Under the pieces are notes generated by a model that saw only the letters and a list, made by a program, of their open reading frames with translations, did no database searches and was not told the origin of the DNA. The translations under genes and the position numbers were made by a program. A stretch of DNA of 64,000 bases from Pseudomonas alcaliphila JAB1 (GTDB taxonomy: Bacteria; Pseudomonadota; Gammaproteobacteria; Pseudomonadales; Pseudomonadaceae). The stretch lies in assembly GCF_001941865.1 (NCBI RefSeq), contig NZ_CP016162.1:1178001-1242000 (forward strand). Direction: 5' to 3'. Shown here in pieces: positions 1 to 8,392 of this stretch; positions within the stretch are counted from its first letter, which is position 1, and each line of letters starts with the position of its first letter.

Positions 1-2529
1 GTCACCGACCAGGCGCGCACCGACGGTTTCGCCACGGCCCGGCAGCAGTTGCACGGCACCGGCCGGTACGCCGGCCTCGAGCAGGATGCGCACGGCCTGG
101 GCGGCGATCAGCGGCGTCTGTTCGGCCGGCTTGGCCAGCACGGTGTTGCCGGCGGCGAGCGCGGCGGCCACCTGGCCACTGAAGATCGCCAGGGGAAAGT
201 TCCACGGGCTGATGCACACCACCGGGCCCAGCGGGCGGTGGCTGTCGTTGCCGAAGCTGCGTGCCTGGATCGCGTAGTAACGCAGGAAGTCCACCGCCTC
301 GCGCACCTCACTGATGGCGTTGGCGAAGGTCTTGCCGGACTCGCGCACCAGCAGGCCCATCAGCTGTTGCAGTTCGGCTTCCATCAGGTCGGCGGCGCGC
401 TCCAGCACGGCGGCACGCTCGGCCGGCAGGGTCGACTGCCAGATCTGTCCGCTGGCCAGGGCGCAGAGGATGGCGCTGTCGACATCCTTGACGCTGGCTT
501 CGCGCACGTGGCCGACCAGGTCACGGTGATCGGCCGGGTTGCGTACCGGCTCCGGCTCGCCCGGGTTAGGTGCATCGCAGCCGAGCATCGGTTCGGCGAC
601 GTAGCTGAGATTGGTGGACGACAGCAGCGCCGAGGACAGCGAGCCGAGGCGGTGTTCGTTGGCCAGGTCGAGGCCGGCGGAGTTGACCCGATCCTTGCCA
701 TACAGGTCACGCGGCAGGGCGATACGCGGGTGCGGCAGACCAATCGTGCCTTCCTGCGCGGCCATCTGCTCGACCTGCAGCACCGGGTCGAGCACCAGGT
801 CTTTCAGCGAGATGCTGTGGTCGGCGATGCGGTTGACGAAGCTGGTGTTGGCGCCGTTTTCCAGCAGACGGCGCACCAGGTAGGCCAGCAGGGTTTCGTG
901 GCTGCCCACCGGCGCGTAAATGCGGCACGGGCGGTTCAGCTTGCCGTCGGCGATCTTGCCGACCACCTGCTCGTACAGCGGCTCGCCCATGCCGTGCAGG
1001 CACTGGAACTCGTACTGACCCGGGTAGTAGTTCTGCCCGGCCAGCTGGTAGATGGCCGACAGCGAGTGGGCGTTGTGGGTGGCGAACTGCGGGTAGATGG
1101 CTTCCGGCGCGGCCAGCAGCTTGCGTGCGCAGGCCAGGTAGGACACGTCGGTGTACGGCTTGCGGGTGTAGACCGGGTAGCCTTCCAGACCGTTGACCTG
1201 GGCCAGCTTGATCTCGCTGTCCCAGTAGGCGCCCTTGACCAGACGGATCATCAGGCGGTGGCGGCTGCGCTTGGCCAGCTCGATGACGTAGTCGATCACG
1301 TACGGGCAGCGCTTCTGGTAGGCCTGGATGACGAAACCGATGCCGTTCCAGCCGGCCAGGCTCGGCTCGAAGCACAGGCGCTCGAGCAGGTCCAGCGACA
1401 GCTCAAGGCGGTCGGCTTCCTCGGCGTCGATGTTGAGGCCGATGTCGTACTGCTTGGCCAATTGGGTCAGGCCCAGCAGGGTCGGGTACAGCTCGTCCAT
1501 CACGCGCTCGTACTGCGCGCGGCTGTAGCGTGGGTGCAGGGCGGACAGCTTGATCGAGATGCCCGGGCCTTCGTAGATGCCGCGACCGTGCGAGGCTTTG
1601 CCGATGGCATGGATGGCCTGCTCGTAGGAGGCCAGGTAGCGCTTGGCGTCTTCCTCGGTCAGCGCGGCTTCACCGAGCATGTCGTAGGAGTAGCGGAAGC
1701 CCTTGGCTTCCAGGGTGGCGGCGTTGGCCAGGGCTTCGGCGATGGTTTCGCCGGTGACGAACTGCTCGCCCATCAGGCGCATGGCCATGTCCACGCCCTT
1801 GCGAATGACCGGCTCGCCGCTCTTGCCGATGATGCGGTTGAGCGCCGAGGTCATGCCGGCTTCGGTGTGGGTCGAGACCAGCTTGCCGGTGATCAGCAGA
1901 CCCCAGCTCGCCGCGTTGACGAACATCGACGGGCTCTGGCCGAGGTGCTGGCTCCAGTTGCCGTTGGCAATCTTGTCGCGGATCAGCGCGTCGCGGGTGG
2001 CCTTGTCGGGGATGCGCAGCAGCGCTTCAGCCAGGCACATCAGTGCCACGCCTTCCTGCGACGACAGCGAGAACTCCTGCAGCAGGCCTTGCACCAGGCC
2101 CTGACGGCCGCTGGCGTTCTTCTGGTTGCGCAGCTTCTCGGCAATGCCCAGCGCCAGCTTCTGCGAGGCCTCGGCTTGCTCCTTGTTCAGGCGCGCCTGC
2201 TCCAGCAGCATCGGCACCACTTCGGTTTCCGGGCGGCGATAGGCGCTGGTGATGGCGGCGCGCAGCACCGACTGCGGGAGGATGCTTTCGGCGAAATCGA
2301 GGAACACCTGCAGACCCTGCTCGGTCAGCGACTCCAGCGCTTCCTCACCGGCGGCTGCGGCCAGGCCGGCATGCTCGGCGGGCGTCAGGCCACTTTCGAC
2401 TTGCTCCAGATAATTGAAGATCGCCTGCTTGATCATCCAGTGCGGCGTACGGTCGATCTGCGCAGCGGCCTTTTTCAGGCGCTCGCGGGTAGCATCGTCG
2501 AGTTTTACGCCAAGCGTGGTGGTGGCCAT
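1..2529 (-). CDS. putA: Proline dehydrogenase / L-glutamate gamma-semialdehyde dehydrogenase PutA (partial)
   Basis: Oxidises proline to glutamate in two steps (FAD-dependent proline dehydrogenase, then NAD-dependent P5C dehydrogenase) and, in trifunctional members, represses its own promoter. The frame starts at ATG 2529-2527 and is still open at base 1, so 843 codons are present and roughly the last third of a usual ~1,300-residue protein is missing. Residues 1-45 look like a ribbon-helix-helix DNA-binding domain (LGVKLDDATRERLKKAA). The PRODH barrel includes LMIRLVKGAYWDSEIK and YEFQCLHGMGEPLYEQ. The ALDH part has begun (ISPWNFPLAIF, AGNTVLAKPAEQTP). The RHH domain together with GTTGCA boxes upstream supports autoregulation. 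Family identity is certain; the repressor role is inferred. Confidence 0.97.
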   Translation of the reverse strand, partial: MATTTLGVKLDDATRERLKKAAAQIDRTPHWMIKQAIFNYLEQVESGLTPAEHAGLAAAAGEEALESLTEQGLQVFLDFAESILPQSVLRAAITSAYRRPETEVVPMLLEQARLNKEQAEASQKLALGIAEKLRNQKNASGRQGLVQGLLQEFSLSSQEGVALMCLAEALLRIPDKATRDALIRDKIANGNWSQHLGQSPSMFVNAASWGLLITGKLVSTHTEAGMTSALNRIIGKSGEPVIRKGVDMAMRLMGEQFVTGETIAEALANAATLEAKGFRYSYDMLGEAALTEEDAKRYLASYEQAIHAIGKASHGRGIYEGPGISIKLSALHPRYSRAQYERVMDELYPTLLGLTQLAKQYDIGLNIDAEEADRLELSLDLLERLCFEPSLAGWNGIGFVIQAYQKRCPYVIDYVIELAKRSRHRLMIRLVKGAYWDSEIKLAQVNGLEGYPVYTRKPYTDVSYLACARKLLAAPEAIYPQFATHNAHSLSAIYQLAGQNYYPGQYEFQCLHGMGEPLYEQVVGKIADGKLNRPCRIYAPVGSHETLLAYLVRRLLENGANTSFVNRIADHSISLKDLVLDPVLQVEQMAAQEGTIGLPHPRIALPRDLYGKDRVNSAGLDLANEHRLGSLSSALLSSTNLSYVAEPMLGCDAPNPGEPEPVRNPADHRDLVGHVREASVKDVDSAILCALASGQIWQSTLPAERAAVLERAADLMEAELQQLMGLLVRESGKTFANAISEVREAVDFLRYYAIQARSFGNDSHRPLGPVVCISPWNFPLAIFSGQVAAALAAGNTVLAKPAEQTPLIAAQAVRILLEAGVPAGAVQLLPGRGETVGARLVGD

Positions 2530-3090
2530 AGGGGTGTCCTATTTTTGTCGGTTGTACAGGGTGAAACTGCCTGGAGCAGTTTCTGGCGTCGCTTGCGACG
2601 GCCCGAGGGCTCCCGCCATGGATGGCGGGCAACAAAAAGCTGCGCGAGATTAAACCTGCTTCGGTGCTTGGTGCAACTAGGTGCAACCAATTTGGGTGGC
2701 ATCCCGACGGACGTTCATTTCACCCTCAAGGTTGACGCTGTAGCCCCTGTGCTCCTTGAGTTGCAGGGTATCAACCACACTCCGCAGCTTCGATTCGGGC
2801 AAGAGCGAAGGATTCACCCAATCCAGTTTGCCGAGGCGCTGCGTCATCATGGTGCAACCGTGGTGCTACCCCTGTGCCTGGGCTCACCACGGTGCTGAGC
2901 TGCGCTTCGAGCGCATCGCGACTGGGTAGTACCTGTTCAGCATAGACCGCGTCATCGGAGCAGCGTGGCTCCCGGTCGTCGGGAGCCAGCCGCTGTAGCA
3001 GGCAGTTGAAGAACGCAGGCGACGACTGCCTGCATGCAGGCGCTAGGGCGGCGCGGGAGGCCAAGGCCGAGGTGACTTTTCAACAGCCTG
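2530..3090. other. Intergenic region putA to LysR, no gene supported
   Basis: 561 bp without a convincing gene. It holds the GTTGCA boxes, a small palindrome near 2612-2630 (CCCGCC-ATGGAT-GGCGGG) and another imperfect one near 2967-2990 (GGCTCCC-GGTCGTC-GGGAGCC). Reading frames here lack ribosome-binding sites and recognisable families. Confidence 0.6.
2672..2858. promoter_or_regulatory. Candidate PutA-box operator cluster upstream of putA
   Basis: The hexamer GTTGCA, known as the core of the E. coli PutA operator, occurs four times upstream of putA: as TGCAAC at 2672-2677, 2682-2687 and 2853-2858, and as GTTGCA at 2760-2765. The first two are spaced 10 bp apart, one helical turn, and lie about 145 bp upstream of the putA start. 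Since the encoded PutA keeps an RHH domain, autorepression is the natural reading. Binding is inferred, not seen. Confidence 0.5.
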
Positions 3091-3981
3091 CTAGGCCCGT
3101 TCGCGGAGGATGGCAATGAAGGCCTGCAGCGGCGCCGGAACGTGGCGATAGCTGGAGTAGTAGAGACACAGGCCCGGGCAAGGCGGCGTCCAGTCCTCCA
3201 GCAGCAAGCTCAGCTTGCCTGCCTCCAGTGCCTTGCGAGCAAAAGCCTGTGGAACGTAGGCGATACCCAGCCCGCGACAGGCAGCCTCGACCAGCAAGTC
3301 GTTGTCATCCAGGCTCAATGTGCCCGGTACATCGAGCGCCAGGTGCTGCGTGCCCCGTTCGAACTCCCAGCGATAACGCTTGCCGCTGGGCATGCGTTGG
3401 CGGATGCAGCGATGGGATCGCAGCTCGTCAGGCGTGTCAGGACGCCCGAAGGTGGCGATATACGCCGGTGAGGCGACGGTGACGAAGCGCACGTCACCGC
3501 CGAAGGGTACCGTCACCATGTCCTTGGGGACCGACTCGGCCAGGCGCACGCCGGCGTCGAAGCCCTCGGCGACGATATCCACCAGCCTGCCCTCGCTGAC
3601 CAGGTCGAGCTCCACGTGGGGATGGCGTTGCAGGAAAATCGGTATCACCTGCTCGAGCAGCCAACGCGCGCCGCCCTTGCTGGCATTGATGCGTAGGGTA
3701 CCGGCGAGTTCCTCGGGCCCATGGCTGATCGCATCCAGTGCGTCGTCCAGCTCCCGAAGCAGAGGCGTCAGGCGCTGCAGCAGCTGTTCCCCGGCCTCCG
3801 TCACGGCCACGCTGCGGGTGGTGCGGTGCAGCAGACGAACCCCCAGGCGCTGTTCGAGCCCCTTGATTGCGTGACTGAGAGAGGAGCGCGATACCCCGAG
3901 GGAGTCAGCGGCCTTCTGGAAGCTGCGTTGCTGAGCGACCTGAATGAAGGCCTTGAGATCGGGAAGGCTGGCGTTGCTCAT
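3091..3981 (-). CDS. LysR-family transcriptional regulator
   Basis: A 296-residue LTTR: N-terminal winged HTH (residues about 4-63, with FQKAADSLGVSRSSLSHAIK) and a periplasmic-binding-protein-like effector domain. The HTRTTRSVAVTEAG-type wing is characteristic of the large group close to the AaeR/DmlR-like regulators. It is divergent from the lipocalin-like gene starting at 4078, with a 96-bp shared promoter region, so that gene is the likeliest target. The effector is unknown. Confidence 0.93.
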   Translation of the reverse strand: MSNASLPDLKAFIQVAQQRSFQKAADSLGVSRSSLSHAIKGLEQRLGVRLLHRTTRSVAVTEAGEQLLQRLTPLLRELDDALDAISHGPEELAGTLRINASKGGARWLLEQVIPIFLQRHPHVELDLVSEGRLVDIVAEGFDAGVRLAESVPKDMVTVPFGGDVRFVTVASPAYIATFGRPDTPDELRSHRCIRQRMPSGKRYRWEFERGTQHLALDVPGTLSLDDNDLLVEAACRGLGIAYVPQAFARKALEAGKLSLLLEDWTPPCPGLCLYYSSYRHVPAPLQAFIAILRERA

Positions 3982-4077
3982 TGGTGAATTTTCTTCACGA
4001 GGGCGTTCGTATTGGTGCGTCTTATCCTAGTTCGACTCGCCTCATACCATCGGTTTCACCCTTTAAGGAGATTACCG

Positions 4078-4647
4078 ATGAAGATCGAGCAGAGCACCCG
4101 AGCCTCCCTGTGGATTGATCTGGCTGACAGGGGCTGGTCCTTTTCGCGGCCAACACTGGTGGCCGGTTTGCTGGCACTGACCCTGAGCGCCACGGCCAGT
4201 GAGAGCGAATCCGACGCGCGTGCGATCAACCAGGTGGCAGGCACCTGGCGTATGGTTTCCGCCACCCTGGAAGCAGATGGCGGGATCGAGCGTCCGTACG
4301 GTGACAACCCGCAAGGCATGCTGGTATTCACGCCTGACATGCATTTCGTCGAAGTGCTGACCAACGGCGATACACCGTGTTTTGCATCCGACGCGCGCGG
4401 CGGCGGCAGCGACGAAGAAAATCGCCGTGCCATGGCGTCGAGCATCGGCTTCTTTGGCACCTACAGCGTCGACGAGCAGGGGCGTTTTGCCGGTAACCGG
4501 GTCGAGGGCGCCACCTTTCCCAACTGGGTCGGTGGCGTCAGGACGATGAAGGAGTTGCAAATGAGGGTCGAGGGGGATCGGATGTACGAGACCTTCACGC
4601 GGCCGGACGGTGGACGCTTTAGCGCCGAGTTCGTGCGGGCCAGGTAA
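4078..4647 (+). CDS. Lipocalin-like domain secreted protein
   Basis: A 189-residue protein. ATG 4078 is chosen because AAGGAG at 4065-4070 sits 7 bp upstream. An N-terminal hydrophobic segment (about residues 26-42, VAGLLALTLSATASESES) suggests export. The body matches the lipocalin-like family (Lipocalin_5 type): INQVAGTWRMVSATLE, then QGMLVFTPDMHFVEVL and a C-terminal MKELQMRVEGDRMYETF. Such proteins bind small ligands but the ligand here is unknown. Divergent from the LysR gene at 3091-3981. Confidence 0.8.
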   Translation: MKIEQSTRASLWIDLADRGWSFSRPTLVAGLLALTLSATASESESDARAINQVAGTWRMVSATLEADGGIERPYGDNPQGMLVFTPDMHFVEVLTNGDTPCFASDARGGGSDEENRRAMASSIGFFGTYSVDEQGRFAGNRVEGATFPNWVGGVRTMKELQMRVEGDRMYETFTRPDGGRFSAEFVRAR

Positions 4648-4674
4648 AGCCGGGATGTGTGGCGCTTGCTGTGG

Positions 4675-4902
4675 TCAGTAGCGGCAGTCTTCGCCGGTAC
4701 GTTGGTAGATCAGCGTGTGCTGTTCACCGTTGGAGTCCAGGTAGACCATGCGGGCTTCACCCGCTTCGCAGCCTTGCGGCAGGGTCTGGCTGATGACCTT
4801 GGCAATGTCCAGGTGCATGCCGTAGTGGTAGTGCTCGGGCGTTTCGGCATGTGCCAGGGTGGCGGCGCAGCCGAAAGCGAGCAGGCAGGCGATACGTTTC
4901 AT
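4675..4902 (-). CDS. DUF2790 family small secreted protein
   Basis: 75 residues: signal peptide (MKRIACLLAFGCAATLAHA) followed by a ~55-residue domain with a conserved HYHYGMHLDIAKVIS stretch and two cysteines (near CEAGEA and EDCRY) that could pair in the periplasm. This matches the DUF2790 family, common in pseudomonads and often metal- or stress-associated; its function is not established. A GAGG ribosome-binding site lies 5 bp before the ATG. It is convergent with the lipocalin-like gene. Confidence 0.85.
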   Translation of the reverse strand: MKRIACLLAFGCAATLAHAETPEHYHYGMHLDIAKVISQTLPQGCEAGEARMVYLDSNGEQHTLIYQRTGEDCRY

Positions 4903-4988
4903 GATGGCCTCGATGCAGGAAAAAGGGCCGTTTCAGCGGCCCGAGGGACGCCGGTCAGGAGCGCGGCCGGCGCCAGGTAAGCTCTGCT

Positions 4989-5171
4989 TCAACCGTGCTG
5001 ATCGCTGTTCTGCGTGCTCGCGGTTTGCGCCTGCTGGGTGGCTGTGGCGTGCGGCTGTTGCTGGTGGGCCTGTTGATGAGCGACGAAGGCCGCCGACTCT
5101 TCGGCGAAGCAGGCCTGAGTGGCCAGCAGAGTAGAAAGGGACAGGACAGTGGCAGTGAGAAGGTTCTTCAT
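4989..5171 (-). CDS. Small secreted Gln/His/Thr-rich protein
   Basis: 60 residues with a clear signal peptide (MKNLLTATVLSLSTLLATQACFA) and a short, low-complexity mature part rich in Gln, His, Thr and Ala (HQQAHQQQPHATATQQ). AGAGGA lies 8 bp upstream of the ATG. No family recognised. It is transcribed in the same direction as the DUF2790 gene 86 bp further on and may share its promoter. The His-rich mature segment could bind metal, but that is speculation. Confidence 0.65.
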   Translation of the reverse strand: MKNLLTATVLSLSTLLATQACFAEESAAFVAHQQAHQQQPHATATQQAQTASTQNSDQHG

Positions 5172-5261
5172 TGGGACGATCCTCTTGGGATTCTTCGTGG
5201 GTTTGAAGTCATCCTAATGAGGTATCGAGGTGCGAAAAAGCGCGTTCCGGGTGAATGACCA

Positions 5262-6218
5262 TTACCTATAGCGCAACAATCCTGCAGGCGTCGCCCAGTA
5301 TTGCGCGTCGTCCAGTACCGCTTCGTCAGCGCGCAGCAGCGGCGGCAGTTCGGCCTTGAGAAACTCCACCCAGGTGCGGGTCTTGGCATCGAGAAAGCGT
5401 CGCGACGGATACATCGCATAGATGTTCAGGGCGCGCAGCCGGTGCTGCGGCAGGATGCGCAGCAGGCGTCCTTCACGCAGCGGCTGGCTGGCGACGAACG
5501 AAGGCAGCAGGCAGAAACCCATGCCGGCCTGGGCCGCCTTGACCAAGGCTTCAGCGACGTTGACCTGGAAGCACTCGGCCGGCAGCGCCTCCAGTTGCTC
5601 GTCGCCGAAATCCCATTGGCCACGGTACAGCGGGTCGGTCAGGCGCAGGTAGCGGTGCTGCTGCAGATCGCTCGGCTGCTGCGGGATGCCATGCTGGGCC
5701 AGGTAGCTGGGGGCGGCGCAGAGTACGCTGTAGACCGGGCCCAGGCGTTGCGCGACCAGTTGCGAGTCCGGCAGGTCGCGGGCGAAGGCGACGGTCACGT
5801 CGTGGCCGTCTTCGAGCAGATCAGGGGTGCGTTGCGCCAGGGTCAGTTCGACCACCACCTGTGGATAACGCTCGGCGTAGCGGGCGATCAACGGCGTCAG
5901 GTGCTGCAGCCCGAGGCCGGTCATGGTGTGCACGCGCAGGCGACCGCTGGGGGTGTGGTGGGCGCCGCGCGCTTCGGCGTCGGCTTCGTCGATCTGGCCA
6001 AGAATCTGCCGGCAGCGCTCCAGATAGCGCTCGCCGGTTTCGGTCAGCGCCAGGCGCCGCGTGGTGCGCTGCAGCAGGCGCGCCTGCAGGTGTTGTTCCA
6101 GCTCGGTGATCAGTCGCGATACCTGCGCGGTGGACAGATCCAGCGTCTGGGCAGCGGCAGTGAAGCTGCCGCGCTCGACCACCTGAACGAACACGCGCAT
6201 CGCATGCAGGGTATCCAT
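5262..6218 (-). CDS. LysR-family transcriptional regulator
   Basis: 318 residues, typical LTTR length. The N-terminal HTH reads FTAAAQTLDLSTAQVSRLITELE and is followed by LLQRTTRRLALTETGERYLERC, the signature of the DmlR/PtxR-like branch. The effector domain ends with WVEFLKAEL. The upstream neighbour on the same strand is the argO-like exporter, which ends 50 bp before this start, so readthrough from that operon is possible. The target is unknown. Confidence 0.93.
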   Translation of the reverse strand: MDTLHAMRVFVQVVERGSFTAAAQTLDLSTAQVSRLITELEQHLQARLLQRTTRRLALTETGERYLERCRQILGQIDEADAEARGAHHTPSGRLRVHTMTGLGLQHLTPLIARYAERYPQVVVELTLAQRTPDLLEDGHDVTVAFARDLPDSQLVAQRLGPVYSVLCAAPSYLAQHGIPQQPSDLQQHRYLRLTDPLYRGQWDFGDEQLEALPAECFQVNVAEALVKAAQAGMGFCLLPSFVASQPLREGRLLRILPQHRLRALNIYAMYPSRRFLDAKTRTWVEFLKAELPPLLRADEAVLDDAQYWATPAGLLRYR

Positions 6219-6267
6219 TGTTGCTCCTGGCGTAATAGGCCAGACGCATTATGCGCGACTGCGAACC

Positions 6268-6873
6268 TTACAACGCACCCAGAATCAATTGCGCTGCCAC
6301 CGCGAACATCATCGCCGCCACGCCCAGATCGATCAGGCGCCAGGTCAATGGCTTTGCCAGCCAGGGCGCCAGCCAGGCCGCGCCGAGCGCCAGAGCGCTG
6401 AACCAGAGAAAGGAGGCGCTGGCAGCCCCCGCCGCATACGCGCCAGGTTCAGGTTGCTGGGCGCCGAGTGAGCCGATCAGCAGCACGGTATCCAGATAGA
6501 CGTGCGGGTTGAGCAGGGTGACCGCCAGCGCTGCGAGCATCACCGCACGCAATGAGCGCGGTTCGCTGCCGGCCGCCTGCAGCGATTGCGGGCGCGCGGC
6601 GCGCAGCAGCGCCTGGCTGCCATACCAGATCAGGAAGGCGGCGCCGCCCCAGCGGGCGATGGCCAGCAGCGCCGGGCTCTGCGCCAGCAGGGTGGCCAGG
6701 CCGAAGACGCCGGCAGCGACCAGCACGGCATCGCAGATGATGCACAGCAGGGCAACCGGGACGTGGTGTTCACGACGCAGGCTTTGCGCCAGAACGAAGG
6801 CGTTCTGCGCACCGATGGCCATGATCAGACCGATGGCCACCAGCAGGCCGTTGCTATAGCTCTGCCACATCAC
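6268..6873 (-). CDS. argO: LysE/ArgO-family amino-acid exporter
   Basis: A 201-residue inner-membrane exporter with about six hydrophobic segments. The N-terminal GLIMAIGAQNAFVLAQSLRR and central LLNPHVYLDTVLLIGSLG motifs are diagnostic of LysE/ArgO, which exports arginine, lysine and analogues such as canavanine. GTG 6873 (overlapping the upstream stop as GTGA) or ATG 6870 could start it; both imply translational coupling to the ACT-domain gene. The ArgP-like regulator at 7378 is divergent, mirroring the argP-argO and lysG-lysE arrangements. Exact substrate inferred. Confidence 0.88.
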   Translation of the reverse strand: MMWQSYSNGLLVAIGLIMAIGAQNAFVLAQSLRREHHVPVALLCIICDAVLVAAGVFGLATLLAQSPALLAIARWGGAAFLIWYGSQALLRAARPQSLQAAGSEPRSLRAVMLAALAVTLLNPHVYLDTVLLIGSLGAQQPEPGAYAAGAASASFLWFSALALGAAWLAPWLAKPLTWRLIDLGVAAMMFAVAAQLILGAL

Positions 6874-7283
6874 ACGGGCTCCGGCATGGACGCCGCCGAC
6901 AGGGCGCGCAGGGTGGAGAGCGCCCGTTCGGCTCGTTCGCTGGGCACGAAGATATGGTCGTGATGAAAGCCGGCGACCACGTTGCAGCTGATGCCGGCCT
7001 GCGCCAGGGCGGCGGAAAAGGAAGCAGTAAGACCCACGGCCGCCAGCGACGAATGCACCTCAAGGGTGATCCAGGCGGCGACGTAGTCGTAGCTCAGGCC
7101 ATGAGCATCGGCGATTTCGCGCGTCAGCACCAGGCTCAGACCTTCAGGCTCGCGCATGCTGGCGAGCGGCTGCAGGGCGCTGCAGTCATGCTCGGCTGGG
7201 ACACAGCAGAACACGTACTGACCGGGATTGAGCTGCGGCGTCATGCTCTGCAGCAGGCATGCGAGGTTGGTTTCGCCAGACAT
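6870..7283 (-). CDS. ACT-domain protein coupled to argO
   Basis: 137 residues from ATG 7283, chosen because AGGAG lies 6 bp upstream; an in-frame start further up at 7361 lacks this. The sequence resembles small stand-alone ACT-domain proteins (ITLEVHSSLAAVGLTASFSAALAQAGISCNVVAGFHHDHIFV), which bind amino acids. It is the first gene of a two-gene operon with the LysE/ArgO exporter, so it may sense or modulate export of the same amino acid. The direct role is inferred. Confidence 0.82.
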   Translation of the reverse strand: MSGETNLACLLQSMTPQLNPGQYVFCCVPAEHDCSALQPLASMREPEGLSLVLTREIADAHGLSYDYVAAWITLEVHSSLAAVGLTASFSAALAQAGISCNVVAGFHHDHIFVPSERAERALSTLRALSAASMPEPV

Positions 7284-7377
7284 GGCGGGCTCCTGATGGG
7301 GTTGAATGCTGGCGAGTCTGCTGTGTGTGGATGTATAAGAGAAACCAATATTGCTGATCACTCATTAGGAAAATCGA
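7284..7377. promoter_or_regulatory. Divergent promoter region, argP-like / ACT-argO operon
   Basis: 94 bp, AT-richer than its flanks, shared by the divergent regulator (start 7378) and the ACT-argO operon (start 7283). In ArgP/LysG systems the regulator binds this gap and activates the exporter. No exact LTTR box could be assigned by eye. Confidence 0.5.
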
Positions 7378-8280
7378 TTGTTCGATTACAAACTTCTCGC
7401 CGCTCTGGCCGCGGTGGTGGAGCAGGCCGGCTTCGAACGCGCGGCGCAGGTGCTGGGGCTGTCGCAGTCGGCGGTGTCGCAACGCATCAAGTTGCTCGAA
7501 GCACGGGTCGGCCAGCCGGTGCTGGTGCGCGCGACGCCGCCAGCGCCTACCGAAATCGGTCGGCGCCTGCTCAACCACGTGCAGCAGGTGCGCCTGCTCG
7601 AACGCGACCTGCAAGGCCAGGTGCCGGGGCTAGATGAACAGGCCTTGCCCGAGCGCCTGCGCATCGCCATCAACGCCGACAGCCTGGCGACCTGGTGGGC
7701 GGCGGCGACCGCCGAATTCTGTGCCGCTCAGCAGGTGTTGATGGAGCTGGTGGTGGAGGATCAGGAGGTCGGTCTCAAGCGCATGCGCGCGGGCGAGGTG
7801 GCTGGTTGCGTGTGTGCCGCCGAGCGCCCGGTGGCGGGTGCGCGCAGTCTGGCGCTGGGGGCGATGCGCTATCGCGCGCTGGCCAGCCCGGCCTTCATCG
7901 CCCGGCATTTTGCCGCTGGCGTCAGCGCTGACGCGCTGGTGCGTGCGCCAGCCATCGTTTACGGCCCGGATGATCAGTTGCAGCATCGTTATCTGGCAGG
8001 CCTCGGTGTCACCGGTGCTTTTGCCTATCACCTGTGCCCCTCGTCCGAAGGCTTCGTGCGTCTCGCTGAAGGCGGTTTGGGCTGGGGCCTGGTGCCGGAA
8101 CTGCAGGTGCGCGAGGAGCTGGCCAGCGGCAGGCTGGTGGATCTGCTGCCCGAGCGCTTCATCGATGTGCCGTTGTACTGGCACCATTGGCGCAATGGCG
8201 GCGAATTGCTCAGCGAGCTGACCGAACGCCTGCGTCGCGCAGCCGGCGGCGCGCTGGTGCAGGCGCAACCCGGGCCGTAG
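7378..8280 (+). CDS. argP: ArgP/LysG-type LysR regulator of amino-acid export
   Basis: 300 residues, LTTR. A TTG start at 7378 is supported by TAGGA at 7366-7370 seven bases upstream; no ATG gives a full N-terminal HTH. The opening YKLLAALAAVVEQAGFERAA and QSAVSQRIKLLEARVGQPVLVR are characteristic of ArgP (IciA)/LysG rather than general LTTRs. It is divergent from the ACT-argO operon, the expected target, with arginine or lysine the probable effector. Confidence 0.88.
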   Translation: MFDYKLLAALAAVVEQAGFERAAQVLGLSQSAVSQRIKLLEARVGQPVLVRATPPAPTEIGRRLLNHVQQVRLLERDLQGQVPGLDEQALPERLRIAINADSLATWWAAATAEFCAAQQVLMELVVEDQEVGLKRMRAGEVAGCVCAAERPVAGARSLALGAMRYRALASPAFIARHFAAGVSADALVRAPAIVYGPDDQLQHRYLAGLGVTGAFAYHLCPSSEGFVRLAEGGLGWGLVPELQVREELASGRLVDLLPERFIDVPLYWHHWRNGGELLSELTERLRRAAGGALVQAQPGP

Positions 8281-8392
8281 GGTTCGCGGGTTAGGCTTGC
8301 CGGGTCGTCGTTCTGGCCGCCGCCGACAGCGCGCAACCGAGGTGGCGCTGCTAGAGTGCGGCAACTACAAGAATCAATGGTAGGGGATGGCG

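Noticed and set aside
49..2898. A 949-codon plus-strand open frame opposite putA
   Set aside because: It is antisense to a well-conserved PutA frame, its composition is that of a high-GC shadow frame, and it has no ribosome-binding site or known domain.
2771..3064. Minus-strand frame between putA and the first LysR
   Set aside because: No ribosome-binding site, no recognisable family, and the composition fits non-coding high-GC DNA.
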